Below are positions 11,155 to 23,114 of a stretch of 64,000 nucleotides of DNA, piece by piece. The stretch comes from Karstenula rhodostoma CBS 690.94 (taxonomy: Eukaryota; Ascomycota; Dothideomycetes; Pleosporales; Didymosphaeriaceae): positions 1,044,513 to 1,108,512 of the forward strand of contig MU001497.1 of NCBI GenBank assembly GCA_010093485.1. The letters are read 5' to 3'. Within the stretch, counting starts at the first letter, position 1; the number at the start of each line of letters is the position of its first letter. Position numbers and translations under genes: made by a program. Under the pieces are notes generated by a model, which worked only from the letters and a program-made list of their open reading frames with translations, had not been told where the DNA came from and did not search any database.

Positions 11155-12281
11155 ATGAATCAGATCCCGGACGTGCTCTACGCGGATCGCGATTTCACGA
11201 CCTGGCTCATCCTCGGTGCGAGCAGAGGCATCGGCCTCGAGTTTGTGCGCCAGCTGCTCCAGCGCGGCGAGCGAATCATAGCCACGGTCCGCGAGCCCTG
11301 GGCGTCGCATGCGTCCGCGCTGTGGGGGCAGGCCGGCAGCGACCATGGCCGCTGCCAGATGTATACATGTGACGTCCTGAGTGAAGACAGCATCATCGTA
11401 CGTTGTCCAAGTGCGCCTCCTCCGCAGGCGTGCGTGCTTTTGTTTGCCGACGTCAGAGGCGCCGTGGCCATGCTGTCTGGAATCACTGCCACTGACCAGC
11501 CCCACTGCAGAAATTCGTCAGCCAGCTCATGGGCATCCGCAACCTCAAGATAGATTATGTAGTCATAAACGCAGGTGTGCTGCGATACCCCAATGTAAGA
11601 GACGCGCGCTTAACCATCCAAGGGCTGCGCTGATTAGGGTAGAGAGCAACTGAGCTGTATGTTCCCTGAATTGCTCGCATCCATCTCCAGCAACACCACA
11701 TGATGTGCTTGGTTCGTGGTGTCCATCTGAGAACCTCACCCGTCCATCAAATCAAACAAACAGACAAACCTATGCTGTTGCTGACGCGCATCCAGCTCCT
11801 TTGACGAGTTCGCCTTCCACCTGCACACCAACACCATCGGCCCTATCATCTGCGCTCAGAAACTCCTCCAAACAAACATTCCCATCGGCACCATTACCTT
11901 CATGTCCTCCGACTCGGGCTCCCACGGCAGCTTCCGCGAGATGGAAGATGGCTTCGCCGCCTACGCCGCCTCCAAAGCCGCCCTCAACATGGCAATACGG
12001 CACATGGCAGCCGAACTCAAGCGCAAGGACGATGACACTATAATACTAGCCATGCATCCTGGAGAGGTCGCGACGTAAGTACAAACTTCACCATGCAGAC
12101 ACGGCGAGACTGATGCTGACACTGCAACAGGGACATGGCAAACATCAATGTTAGCTGGGAGGTGCAGGGGATCATCACGCCGGAAGAGAGCGTGACGAAG
12201 ATGGTGGATGTGATTCAGAGCAAGGGGATCCAGCACAGTGGGACTTTTTGGACGTACGAAAACAAACCGTACGTTTGGTGA
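11155..12281 (+). CDS. Short-chain dehydrogenase/reductase (classical SDR)
   Basis: Model join(11155..11397, 11511..11594, 11643..11656, 11796..12074, 12131..12281), 256 residues. It should be an NAD(P)-dependent oxidoreductase; the substrate is unknown. The Rossmann cofactor motif GASRGIG lies near residues 22-28, INAG replaces the usual NNAG, serines SSDSGS precede the active site, and YAASK supplies the catalytic Tyr and Lys. MHPGEVATDM fits the post-catalytic PG segment. The third exon is a 14-nt microexon encoding R-A-T-E-L. Without it, the flanking exons are out of phase; with it, YPNRATELSFDEFAFHLHTN reads through. It resembles the C-factor/sniffer-like SDR group. It is divergent from cytochrome c. 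Confidence 0.88.
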
Positions 12282-12593
12282 ATAGAGAGCTGAACACAAT
12301 CGCGCTTATACCCGTTTGACGCAATTACACCATCTAACGAAATCAAAAAACTTTGAACTTGGTCTGGGGGTTTGCGGTTTGCGAGAGCGTACGTAACAGT
12401 GCAGTGGCCCACTTTCTCGACGTTGCACTTGATTTCGTACGACCGCAAAGCTTCAAACCGGTGCTTCAAACATGATTGGATCAATCGCGTCTTACCTGTA
12501 CAGGATGCATCACAAGTATACGCTCCAGCTTCTCACTTGGAGTACCCGTATCGTGCGCGAACAATGTCCCGCTACCATTTCCCCCGCCGATCC
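12282..12593. other. Convergent intergenic spacer
   Basis: 312 bp between the 3' ends of the SDR and CCCH genes. No feature recognised. Confidence 0.5.
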
Positions 12594-14570
12594 CTAGTCA
12601 AGAAGAGTCTTCTCCGTTCCGCCTGCTTTTGCCAGCACGAGAGGACAGAGCGGCAGCAAGCAATCAGCAGAATGAGGCCGTAGAGAGCGGGGCAGAGTGA
12701 CCTTCGCCCCCATCACCATCTTGTGCTGGAACTTGCAAACTGGCGGATAGCCGTTCTGCCTAGGGCTAGGGCGACAGTAGCCTTGGTGGTACCAGTAGAA
12801 GCAGATGAGAGGCTCTTCGGGAGGCATTTGGACTCGTGGTACTTCGAGGTCCGCTGGAAGGGTTGACAGAGACGCGGGAGTGTTGGACGTCATCATAGGC
12901 TCTGTGGTTGTGTATGTGATCCGATCGGCGAGAGGCGCCTGTGGTGCTCGTGCTCGTGGTGCGAGATGAGCGGAAAGATTGGGCGGAAATGCAGGGCCTG
13001 GGACAGAGGTATTGGACGCCATGGGCTGGTAGTAGGTAATTCGATTGATGAGAGGAACGGCTACGGGCTTTGGAGGAAGACCCTGGTCCTGCTTGCTCAG
13101 AGCCTTTTCGGTGTCCACCCAGAAATCTTTAATCCACTTCTTGGAGGGATACACAGTGGCGTGAATATCGTCGTTGTGACTGGATAGTTTTCGCTTGAGC
13201 TCATGCGTGCCGGCCTGACGAATGGATGTCGGCGGAGTGAGAGGAGCGTCCTCGGGTTCTGGGGGCAGGTCATGCGCCTTGGGGAGCACATCGTGGTCGG
13301 CCGCCATCCTCCGACGCTGGCGCCGGCGCTTGTTGGGCTTCTTGGTAGAAATGTTATTTTCGTGGCTAGGCTCCTTACGCTTGCGCCCTTGTGTGCCGCT
13401 GTGGCTGATGGACGCTGGGGGAAGAGAAATCCGAGGTGTTCCTGGCGTTGAAGGAGTCAGTGGACGCATCGACGTTGACACGACCTCATTTGGATGCTGC
13501 GGTGTGAATGGAGCTTTGCGGAGCACGGCCTGTTCTGCATCTCGGCGTGACTCCAAAGCAGCGAGTCGTTCTACGCGATTGTCCTGCTGCTTCCGATCAC
13601 ACTTGCCCAATGTTTTCTCCGCGTCTTCAACCACTGAGCCGGCGTCAAGTTGCTCTTCCTTGTGCTGAGGGTTTGTTAGATCTGGCCGAGGGTGTTCATT
13701 CTCACTTCCTCCGACCACAGCAGCAGTGGCCTGAAGCAGGAATGGCACCGCAGGACTGGGAGCTTGTGACGAACCCAGCGGCGCATCATGAATGGAGGGA
13801 GAGTCGATCTTCAAAGTATCGCTCAGACAAACCGATACATCATCAGCCACGGATTCGTGGTTGGAATCGTCGTCTTCCACCTCGCTGTTGTCCAAGTTCG
13901 AGTCCGAATCTGTCGAACTCTCGTCCTCAGATGTGTCGTCGCTGTCAGACTCAACAGCCTCGTCACCCAATGTCATAGACGTGTGCTCTTCTTCTTCTTG
14001 TTTGACCTCCAGTTCTTCCGCAATCTCATCAACACGAGGACCATCGGGATAATACCGCTGCATAAACTCCACCAGGTCCGTACGTAGCGGGCAGAATTCG
14101 AGGTCACACCGCCGATGATGCACATACTTTGGCGGTCGGGAGATGGGCCAGTTGTGGTTCAGCTCGTGCTCAAAGTGGCAGTCTGCACCGCGACCGCAGT
14201 TGCCATGGTACCAGAAGATGCATGTTTCTTTGAGCTCCCGGCTAGGTGGCGCGTGAGGCTCTGCGGTGGACATTGGATGGAGGCGCGGGGTGTATGTGGT
14301 TGACATGATTGCGCGCGTCGCGACTTCTGTTGCTCCACCTGATGGGAAAGGCGCGTGTGGGTGGTGAGAAGTGGTACCTGAGTACGGGCAAACAGAGCTC
14401 AAATAGTCCGAGAGCTGGGCGGAAAGTGACGGGTCGACGTTCTGTGTTCCGGTGAAGAAACCCCAAAACTGCGGACAGCCGCAAACTCTACCGTGGCGAT
14501 CGAATAAAAGGCTAGTGTTGAGGTCTACACCAAAGCGATCATAATCTGCTTGGTCCAGCGGTAAGGCCAT
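12594..14570 (-). CDS. CCCH zinc-finger protein with a duplicated composite module
   Basis: Single open frame of 658 residues from the ATG at 14570; the upstream in-frame extension lacks an initiator with family character. A CCCH finger near residue 117 (C117, C125, C131, H135) is followed after about 17 residues by H-x2-C-x4-CPL (H152, C155, C160). The same composite recurs at the C-terminus: C590, C599, C612, H616, then H633, C637, C642-PL. Between them lie about 420 residues of acidic Ser/Asp/Glu-rich and Pro/Ser-rich disordered sequence with basic patches (KKPNKRRRQRRR), a likely nuclear signal. CCCH fingers usually bind RNA. The protein therefore looks like a nuclear or cytoplasmic RNA-binding protein, but no orthologue is identified. 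Confidence 0.75.
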   Translation of the reverse strand: MALPLDQADYDRFGVDLNTSLLFDRHGRVCGCPQFWGFFTGTQNVDPSLSAQLSDYLSSVCPYSGTTSHHPHAPFPSGGATEVATRAIMSTTYTPRLHPMSTAEPHAPPSRELKETCIFWYHGNCGRGADCHFEHELNHNWPISRPPKYVHHRRCDLEFCPLRTDLVEFMQRYYPDGPRVDEIAEELEVKQEEEEHTSMTLGDEAVESDSDDTSEDESSTDSDSNLDNSEVEDDDSNHESVADDVSVCLSDTLKIDSPSIHDAPLGSSQAPSPAVPFLLQATAAVVGGSENEHPRPDLTNPQHKEEQLDAGSVVEDAEKTLGKCDRKQQDNRVERLAALESRRDAEQAVLRKAPFTPQHPNEVVSTSMRPLTPSTPGTPRISLPPASISHSGTQGRKRKEPSHENNISTKKPNKRRRQRRRMAADHDVLPKAHDLPPEPEDAPLTPPTSIRQAGTHELKRKLSSHNDDIHATVYPSKKWIKDFWVDTEKALSKQDQGLPPKPVAVPLINRITYYQPMASNTSVPGPAFPPNLSAHLAPRARAPQAPLADRITYTTTEPMMTSNTPASLSTLPADLEVPRVQMPPEEPLICFYWYHQGYCRPSPRQNGYPPVCKFQHKMVMGAKVTLPRSLRPHSADCLLPLCPLVLAKAGGTEKTLLD

Positions 14571-14878
14571 GGTTGTGGGTGTGTATTTTTTGGGGCCCAC
14601 GAAGTTGTTTATAGTTTTATAAAGACGCTGATGTGAGAGTAATATAATGTAAAAGAAGTACAGCGACTCGCGATTGAACATAGTATCCGACAGTGAAAGA
14701 AATTTGCAAAGCATGGCCCGTGTACCTGACGTTGAACGAGACTCTGGATTTCACCCTAAGTAAAAGCAAGAAATCAAGGGAGTGACATATACCCGTACCG
14801 CACCCATGCGTGCCTGCAATCTATGTGATTTTAAGGTCATCGTCTAAAGGAGAACAGACACGCATTCGAACGCATTGC
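14571..14878. other. Intergenic spacer
   Basis: 308 bp between two minus-strand genes. It should hold the promoter of the CCCH gene and the 3' UTR of nothing obvious upstream. No other feature seen. Confidence 0.45.
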
Positions 14879-16560
14879 CTACAATATCATCTTCACCACA
14901 TTTGACGCAACCTTGATCCCCACATACGCACCAATCCCCACAACACCGAAGAAGATGCCCAAGGTCCTTAAGTTCCTCGTCTCTACGCCCGAACTCTTTA
15001 GCTTGATTTCCCTCGGCTTGCCCATGTCAGTAACCGTATCATACTCTGGGACATACTTGAAGTCAAACGTAGTCTCGATACCGGCAAGACCGTACTTCGC
15101 GTTCACAATAACGTTGTAGAATATACGCTTGAGTCGCTCGACGTGGCCGTGGTCAAGGCTGGGTATAGCGCGGTAGAAGTAGCAGACGCTCATGAAGAAG
15201 AGACACTGGCCGGCCATGAGCGCCCAATAATAATACGACACACGCGGCAGGCCTAATGCATCGGCGAGTTCGTTGCCTAGACGTGCAGGTATGAAGTCAG
15301 TACGGCTAAAAAAGTGGTGACAGGTACGAAGTTTCTATGTTATAACATGATGAGCTTGTGCTAGGGCGTTACGTACCATTGAGCCATCGTGCACTAGCGA
15401 TCAACATGTCTGGGGAAACGAAGGTAGGTGGCTGGCCCTCAAGAGAATGTACGATGTTGTTTGCGAGGACCTTTGACATATCGGAGGGATGCACCTCATT
15501 CCAGAGGAGCGATTCCATTATAGCCTTTGCCTTTTCGGGTGTCTCAAAGGGTTCATGTGGCGTGCCCATGATGTAACCGATGTATCTCCAGAGTGCGACA
15601 TAGTCCTTTTTCTCCTGTTCACGGAGGAAGATACCTTGGCGTGGGAAGCTTAACCAAATAAGAGTGGCGCAAAACGTTCCAATCGTTCCTATCTGGTCGA
15701 GGTCGTTTACTGGGACGCCCCATTCTTCTAGGTTGAAGTAACCCGGTCGCTCCTTTGCGAGCTTCATGATGCGTTGCCGCACAGCAGCATGGAGAAGTCG
15801 GACTCGAATCGACGAGGCCCAGCCTTCACCGCCCGGCTGGATAGATTCTAACGACTTTGTGCACTGGAGAATATGTTGCGTCGTCTCGAAAAGTCGTCGT
15901 CGCGCTACTTTGGTGGAGAACCCCCCTGTTCGTGCCAGCGTCTCCACCACTCGCGCTGCGCCCATGCCACCAAGGAGAGACTGATCTCGGGTACAAAGTC
16001 AGCTGAGTCACTAAAGTGGGTTTATGTACGAAGTGTTCATGTCTAAGCATAGCGACTTTGTACCAGGGACTATCATACATGTAAGTCCAGTCAGGGCCGG
16101 CCCTCCGTATCGGTAGAATACATCCTGCCCTCTTTTTATCTGTGCCCAGTCCACCCAAGGCGGGACCGAATTCACTTCGTCCCAAAGTTCATGGAGCTTT
16201 GGATCCGCTTCATGATTATCTCTTAATAGAACATATAGGTCTCTTTGTGGAAGCGGGCGTTTTTCCTTCTCTTCCTCGTCTGTGCCTGTCACAGCCGTTG
16301 GCGGTGGATCCTCCCTCCGCGGAAGTGTCCCGCTGGTTGGTGGCGAAATCTCATTAAGACGGTCAAGACATTGTTCCCCAAGCACATCATATGAATGCTT
16401 CAGGGCTTTTGCTTTTTCGTCTGTGAGATGTCCTTCAGTCCATTCAAACTCGTAACCCCAGCAGCTAGAGGCGATTAGTGATCCTCTCAACATTAAGACT
16501 CCCTGAACCTTACTATCTTGTGTTCTCTGTTCGTCTTCTGAAAGGGCTGAGCAACGCCAT
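14879..16560 (-). CDS. mpaB/Lcp-like oxygenase (DUF2236 family)
   Basis: Four exons: 16514-16560, 16079-16464, 15373-15985 and 14879-15305, giving 490 residues. Splices were fixed by family conservation: exon 1 gives MALLSPFRRRTENTRY, the exon 2-3 joint gives GLTYQSLLGGMGAARVVETL, and the exon 3-4 joint gives WLNGTRTDFIPARLGNELAD. Members include rubber oxygenases and ER-bound fungal oxygenases of the MpaB type, which use a b-type heme. The conserved RVRLLHAAVR segment (about residues 205-214) holds His210, the candidate heme ligand by family analogy. Two hydrophobic segments near the C-terminus (SYYYWALMAGQCLFFMSVCYF and LGIFFGVVGIGAYVGIKVA) suggest membrane attachment, probably ER. The substrate cannot be told; no terpenoid or polyketide cluster surrounds it. 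Confidence 0.87.
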
Positions 16561-16978
16561 GATGGTATTCACTCGAGCAGGCAAGGGCTCATTCAAGAAG
16601 AAATTGTAGTAACGAAAGAATTGAATTGAAACAGAACCTGCGACTGAAGTGCAAGCCTATCGGCACTTTGAATCTAACCGTCACCAGTCAGATGCTGCCG
16701 AGGGGCGCGGACCAAATGTGGAGTTAGGCAACGTCCCTCCCGGCACCGAAGACACCTATTCATTACTTCAAGGTCAGTATCTGAGGGGTTGGAGATAACA
16801 AGTGCGCCCTCGGAGCAGGAGCAGAAATGTGAAAGTTGTTAAAGATGCAGCGTTGTGACGTCAGTGTCAGTGAAGCGAAGTGTGGCTTCGAGGTTCTGTG
16901 GCGCAGCTTCGCGCCTTCTCCGGCGATCTCCCGAAAGTTTTCCTGCCTTCTCCTTTCCAGTCCCCGTACCAGCCAGCC
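16561..16978. other. Divergent promoter region, oxygenase / RRG9
   Basis: 418 bp between divergent start codons. Contains a TGACGTCA-like palindrome near 16855-16862, a possible CRE/bZIP site. No coding exon supported. Confidence 0.45.
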
Positions 16979-17734
16979 ATGAAATGTCACGCCTGTTCAC
17001 GAGGGTCCCTGGGCCTCTTCTTTCGCTCGGTCTTCGACCTCGAACTCGCCGTCTTACCTGCTACCAAATTCGCTCGTCACGCTACGTTACCACGACTCTT
17101 CTCTACCGCGCGCCGTCAACCACAGTTTGAACAAGCTTTCACGAACAATGCAAGGCCTCTGGGCAATAAAAGGATACCAGGAGCAAGCGATGCAACCGAA
17201 AAGGAGAAGGAGCGCCCGGTGTGGCAAGTCGAAAAGGAGGCCGTGAAACGGAAGCTGAACGGGGAAGCATGGAATCCCCGCAAAAAGCTCTCGCCGGACA
17301 CCATGGAAGGCATACGGCATCTAAACCAGACGCAGCCGACCAGGTTTACGACTCCCGTTCTCGCGCAGCACTTTCAGGTCTCACCGGAGGCTATCAAACG
17401 CATCTTGAAGAGCAAATGGCGGCCCTCGGACGAGGAACAGGAGGACAGGATACGGAGATGGGACAAACGCGGCGAACAGATTTGGACAAACCTCGTTGAG
17501 CTGGGAGTCAAGCCGCCGAAGAAGTGGAGAGAGATGGGTGTAGGTCGAGCGGACAACGGGAAGAAACCCAGGTGGAAATCAGGTTTCAGGAATCAAGTGA
17601 TCGTGAAGGATAGCGTCAGCGGTGGCGACTTTGGTTGGGCAGAGGAAGACTTGATACCGATTGTAGACGGAAATTCTGGGACACCATCACCTCGCAAGGT
17701 GAACATGCCATTTTCGGATCGGATGGGTGTATAG
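16979..17734 (+). CDS. RRG9: RRG9-like mitochondrial protein required for respiratory growth
   Basis: Single exon of 251 residues from the first ATG in a longer open frame. The N-terminus is rich in Arg, Ser and Leu and lacks acids (MKCHACSRGSLGLFFRSVF), as in a mitochondrial presequence. A conserved core reads WQVEKEAVKRKLNGEAWNP, then KKLSPDTMEGIRHLN, then RFTTPVLAQHFQVSPEAIKR and ILKSKWRPS, ending in a Lys-rich KRGEQIW segment. This matches the Rrg9/neugrin family, which supports mitochondrial genome maintenance or translation. The helix-turn-helix look of the TTPVLAQHFQVSPEAI region suggests nucleic-acid binding. Identification is by motif memory, not a search. Confidence 0.8.
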   Translation: MKCHACSRGSLGLFFRSVFDLELAVLPATKFARHATLPRLFSTARRQPQFEQAFTNNARPLGNKRIPGASDATEKEKERPVWQVEKEAVKRKLNGEAWNPRKKLSPDTMEGIRHLNQTQPTRFTTPVLAQHFQVSPEAIKRILKSKWRPSDEEQEDRIRRWDKRGEQIWTNLVELGVKPPKKWREMGVGRADNGKKPRWKSGFRNQVIVKDSVSGGDFGWAEEDLIPIVDGNSGTPSPRKVNMPFSDRMGV

Positions 17735-20478
17735 CAACGTTTCAAAGAGCCGAATACCGAAGTGTGACGCCAGGCAAAGCAGAGACTGGGCGCTACTAGC
17801 GTCCGATCTCTCCAGAACTGGACAAGCTGTTCAAGACGCTTGCTCACTTCATCATGTGCTATTACTAATTGTGCAAGCGGACCAAGTGGGCAAGCGAAGC
17901 TTTTGGACTTTTGGAACCAACTCCTAACCCCTAGGTGTGTAGAAGTAACAGCTTTAGCGCCAGTTTATTGACTGGCAACAGTTCCGAGGTGGTAAAAGCT
18001 ACCACGCGAAGGTCATATCTTCGGGACTCCCCCTCCGTAGAAACTGTATTCGGGTGGCTCGCAGCGGCGAGTGGTCCAGAGAGGCAGTCCCCATTCCGAA
18101 GCGAAGCAGATAGAGAGAAGCCTGGACACGAAGCCTGGACATGTCTGATTGGCCAACGAAATATACTTTGTAGTTGGTGTCAACAATCAGAAAACCATAC
18201 AATGTGCCATATTGCTATACCTGAACACTTTTATCCTGAACTTTTATCCTGAAGACTTTCATCCTGGAAAGGCGCGGATCACAGCCACAACCAATGTATG
18301 GTGTAGCTTCGAAAGCCTCATCTTGCTGCCACTTCATGACCAAGATGCCGCCCAGGCAGCATGACCTAGGTTCACAGAAGATTTCATCATCCCGTGTGTA
18401 CGGAGGAATAGAAGGATCTAGACCGTCGGTCCTGACGACAACTCGATGCGAACAGGGAAGGCACCTTTTGTTGAGATACGGTACCGGACCTGAGCACGCG
18501 TGGGGAATGTCCGCGGGCGCTCGAGACCTTTGGACCTCATGGTGTTGGTCACGTGGGATAGCTCTGATGGAGCATGTTCGAAGACTCGGAGTTGCGCGCT
18601 CTGTGGTAGGATCCCCAACGTAACTAGTTAGCATACGATGGAGCTCGTATTTACTATTTAGTGTCTTGCCGTTGCCCAGTGGTGCCTCAATACGGGCTCC
18701 TTCGTTACCTATCCCGCTACGGAACCCCTCAGGTGGAACGAAAACGTAAACCCTCCACTCAGAAGTCAGCGCCCAAGAGCGGGGAAGCACGGCATACAGC
18801 CGACAGAACAGTACGCCGATGCGCCGTTGCAACTTCGATCCAGAGCCGACCTGTCTGATCCGCTCCAACGTCGCCAGGGCCCATGGCAGTGCCGCGGTCC
18901 AGAGCCGAGCCGATCTATCTGATCCGCTCTAATCGTCTCGTGGCAGTGCGGCTCCTGTACCAGCGTATCCTCCCTATCGGTGGTGCAACCCTACCTTGGC
19001 CGAAGAGTACGCGGGTTTTGGCGTCACGTGCTCGCAAGCGTTGCAGGTAGCCAATTAGAGAGCTATGGTAAGCCGACAGCTAACCTGTATCTGGCGTAGC
19101 TGTCACCTGAGGAGAACCGCGAGCCCCAGAGGTAGTCTCACGAACCTGTGGTCGGTTGCGTGGAGAGGCGAGCGTGTTCTGGGCATATGGCATCGGCGAT
19201 GAAGCGTACACACTATGTATGCACTGTCATGGCGCGCCGACCCGCGCCGGAAGTCATGAGTCGGGCGTAGCGTGGCGTCGATGCGGGCAGTAACAGGCTG
19301 ACAGCAGGACCAGTGTGGCACGCTTCGCAGCAACAGATGGATTTGGGAATCATACGACTTTTCGCTGCAGCATGTCGCCAAGCCCTGCATGGATCGCGTT
19401 GAGATGATGGAATGGCATGCCAGGGCAGCAAGAGATGCATCGCCTCCAAGCCTTGCCATCGTGCTCTCCAAACCTTGCGATATTTGACTTTGTTTATACA
19501 TGTCACATGCACCATGCAGCGAACACTGACGTTGAACCGCCCGTGTTGCGGGGAAATACTGCCAGTCGACCAGCTAGCTGTCCTCGTTGTTTGGTTATGT
19601 TCGCCAATCTGCTGGATGGAAGCCGTGAGGAAGCGTTTAGCAACATGGTCGTGCGCGAGAGCAGACTTTCACTTTCACTTGCTTAGCTCGGCTTCAACGC
19701 ATGGTTCGGTGGTGAATAGAGCCGCGCTCTGGTTGGTTGTCCGGGGTCAGTTCCGGCACAGGTACTTATTGGATCAAGTGGCGCCGATGACGTCGCCTTG
19801 TCGTTTCTGAGGTACACAAGAATGCTTGACTGGGAGGCCTCTCGACCCGTACAGTGCTTATAGAAAGTGGCATAATGTATCTGGGATTTGACCCTAGTAC
19901 TGTGTGGCTTGTTCTGATATCGACACGTCGCACCGTGCGCCCTCTGCTGCTCTACGCGTGTTAACACGGCATCTTTTGGGGGTCTGGAGACTTTGGAATG
20001 GTATACGATGCCCGAAGGCGCGAAAACGGGAAGAGCCTTGTAGCGGCAGTAGGCGTCGCCCTTGCACCAGTGTTACCTATCATATTCACAAACACGACAA
20101 GACGGAGAGAACGCTGCGCCGGTGCGACATTGAAAGCCTCCAGCGGCGTGAAAAGTGAGAATAATTGGTGTGCAATTGGCCACGGTAAGAACGCCCGGAT
20201 ACTGACGCGTGGGTGGGTCATCGCCCATAATACCAGCATCCTCTCTAGCGAACAATGAAGCCTCAGCAGCCCCTTCCGAGCACTGTTTATTCGGATATCG
20301 CCATTAAACCACGACGTCGCCCTGGATCCGTCCGCCATCGCCCTACACCCAACGCCTGACACCTTGACACTGCCCCGTTGTAGCTTTCAGCGCTCTGCAG
20401 TCGCGACGCGGCATACTTGCCCGAGCCCCATGAACCCCACCCCAGTCTCGTCTACGAGGCTTTGCTACCCCGAGAGCC
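17735..20478. other. 2.7 kb intergenic region
   Basis: No gene supported. The longest open frame here (minus, about 18.2-18.9 kb) begins at a non-ATG codon and has no family character. The region contains a short run of CTTTTATCCTGAA-like units near 18228-18268 and a diverged tandem duplication at 18839-18952. It includes the promoter of the downstream Zn2Cys6 gene. Confidence 0.5.
18839..18952 (+). repeat. Diverged tandem duplication of about 55-59 bp
   Basis: Two adjacent units both start TCCAGAGCCGA, share CTGATCCGCTC in the middle and end with TGGCAGTGC(C)G. They differ by small insertions and substitutions. No coding potential. Confidence 0.7.
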
Positions 20479-23114
20479 ATGTCGACTATGTCTTCCAACG
20501 CACCGGGCCCCTCGGGCAGGAAGGTCGCGATACCTCGTCTCCAACGGGTCAACCAGTCACAACCTTTTAAGGAGCGGAGAAGAGTCGGTCGTGCGTGTAC
20601 GGCCTGCCGCTCCCACAAGATCAAATGCACTGGCGACGTCCCCCAGTGCAAGCACTGCGAAACCACCGGGCGTGAGTGTGTGTACATTATGCCTCGCAAG
20701 GACCGCCTCAAGACGTTGGTGCACCCTCCTTCCTCGGTAGGGGATTGTGGTTTGTTGAACTTGCTCTGACAAAGCTAGCGTAACCGAACGAAGCGGGCAG
20801 ATGGTCGAGATGCTGAAGAAACTACGTCGCTTTGCGAACAACGAAGATGGCGCGCGAATAGCAGAGTTACTAGAAGCCGTACGAATCCCTCTAACAGCGT
20901 CAGCATATTTCTGTGCCGAGGTCTCAGAATTATTGTTCCATCAGGATACACAATGCAGCCGCTAGGAACCTTCAAGCTGGGGGCTGCTCTGTACTTTATC
21001 TCACTAACACATGTCAGGCTGAGGACGACATGTTCGAGACACGTCATCCTCCAACCATCTCCATTCCCGATACCAACGAGGACGAATTGCACAGATCCAG
21101 GGGGATATCCGATGATGACATGGGCGAACTGCTGGAGAGACCAAATACCGAATCCTTAGACCTTGTCAACGAAAATCTGCACGAGACCGACCAGGCGCGC
21201 GCCACGGGCTTCGTAGGAGCAAACTCGGAGGTTCAATGGCTCCGGAGCTTCTTGCTGTTAGAACGGGGCGATAGCGACGCAGCGACTTCCGAACGAGGCT
21301 CGTCCGCGAACACCGCGAACAACGAGCAGGTGAGTACTGTCACCTTCTATCTCGATAGCAAGAGCCTGGACCTCGAGTTCCATATCGACCCGTACGAGTT
21401 TCCCACGGCCGATGTGGCTGAGCAACTATTGAGCATCTACCTGGAGAAAGTTCATGACTCCTTCCCCATTCTTCCACGGAAGCTGTTCCAAGACCAGTGC
21501 CGGAAATATTTTGAAGCGGTGAGGAGTGGATCGGCTCCAAGGCTGAGTGCGAAATGGCAGGCAATCTTGAACCTGGTCTTTGCTATCGGCGCAAAGTACT
21601 CTCATCTCATCAGAGCCCGTTGGCAGGCAGATGAGCGAGACCACCTCATCTACCAGGCCAGGGCAAGTGCTTTTGCGTGGAACGAGAACACGCTTGAACA
21701 ACACCCGGACTTGCCACAAATCCAGGTGGCTGGTCTGCTAGCCTTCTATCACCTGTCCGTTGGGCAGGTCAGCCGGTAGGTATCATGTCGTAAAGACGAA
21801 CAGTTAAGCTGATTCGAACTCAGAGCATGGGTAGTCGTGGGAGTGGCGCTTCGCTTTGCGACTGCTCTCGGTTTACATGTTCGAAACGAAGATCCTTCGG
21901 CTTCTGGGGCCAAGCGGGAGGTATTGGTTCGTGTTTGGTGGAGTCTGTACTACCTCGAACGACAGCTCACCATCATTACTGGTCGACCTAGTGTGATTGT
22001 TGATTCTAATTGCTCAGTCCCACTGCCAGTTCCGTTCTCTGAACAGCAGATGTCAGAGAACATAAACATTGTAGATACGTTGCGGAGGTCCAATGTGATT
22101 GCGATCTCCCCAATCGCACGCAGCCGCCCATTCTCCGATTCTCGTCCTACGAGCGGTGGGCATTCCGATAGATCGCCTCCAAATTTTGGTCTAGCGGAAG
22201 CCAATTCGGGGTCTTACTTCAAGGCGGTGGTGCAATTGTGTGTCATCTCACAAAGCATCCTGACGTCGCTCTACTCTGCCGGAACGATGATCCGTTCTCC
22301 GAACGACCTGCAACAGGATATTTTCCAGATTGGCAAACAAATTGATGATTGGGCCGCCAGCCTCCCTATGAATTTCAACTTCCAAGCTCCTTGTAATAAT
22401 GTGTCCACGCCGGACAACACTACCTTCCGTCAACGGACGATGTTGGCTTTCCAATTCTGCAGCGCCAAGATATTGCTCACGCGTCCTTGTCTGAATGGCC
22501 TGGGGAAATCGGACAAAGAGCACAGAGAAGGATCATCGGCAAGCTTCCTTCGAAGGATGGCGGTTGCTTGTGTCGAGGCAGCCAAGATGGAGGTGGATTT
22601 GCTACCGGACCAGCCTCAACCTCGCTTCGTATACGAATTCGGACCGTGGTGGATATTTGTGCATCATCTGATGCAAGCACTTGCTGTATTCCTCTTAGCT
22701 CTTTCTTATTCACCTATGGTACATCAAAACAACGAGGTCCTCGCAGGGTACTGTACAAAGATCATCCGTTGGTTGCGTGCCATGGAAGACTCGCAGGCTG
22801 AGCGGGCGCACCAGGTGGCTACGGGTTGCTACGATATTGTCGCGACTCGACTGTCGTTGTCGGGCCCAAAGATGTGGATAGACACCCAGATACCGGTTTC
22901 CGGAAGCAGGCCGGACGATGCAGCACAAGCGGCGTTTTCTGCCTATCATCGCCCAACAGTTGCTGGGATAAGTTACAGTTCTGAACTTACAACACCGGCT
23001 TATTCAGGGATCGCAGGCGATTCGGCTCCTTTTCTTTACGCACCTGATGGATCGTACGACGCTCAGAACAACCGGAACGTGTACGGTGGAACTTACTTCG
23101 ATCAACTCCAATAG
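20479..23114 (+). CDS. Zn(II)2Cys6 transcription factor with fungal-specific domain
   Basis: Model join(20479..20714, 20779..20878, 21018..21775, 21824..23114), 794 residues, all phases consistent. The binuclear zinc cluster is C40-x2-C43-x6-C50-x6-C57-x2-C60-x6-C67, flanked by basic residues (KERRRVGRAC), for binding CGG-type DNA sites. A linker with VTERSGQMVEMLKKL follows, a likely dimerisation coil. The middle homology region lies around residues 250-560, with LPRKLFQDQCRKYFEAV, AWVVVGVALRFATALGLH and EVLVRVWWSLYYLERQLTI. The first intron uses a weak GTTGGT donor, chosen because it alone keeps the frame into VTER. The nuclear target genes are unknown; no adjacent pathway suggests them. 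Confidence 0.88.

Noticed and set aside
18215..18868. 217-residue minus-strand frame
   Set aside because: It begins at TTG, its first internal ATG leaves a fragment without family character, and it overlaps the tandem duplication.
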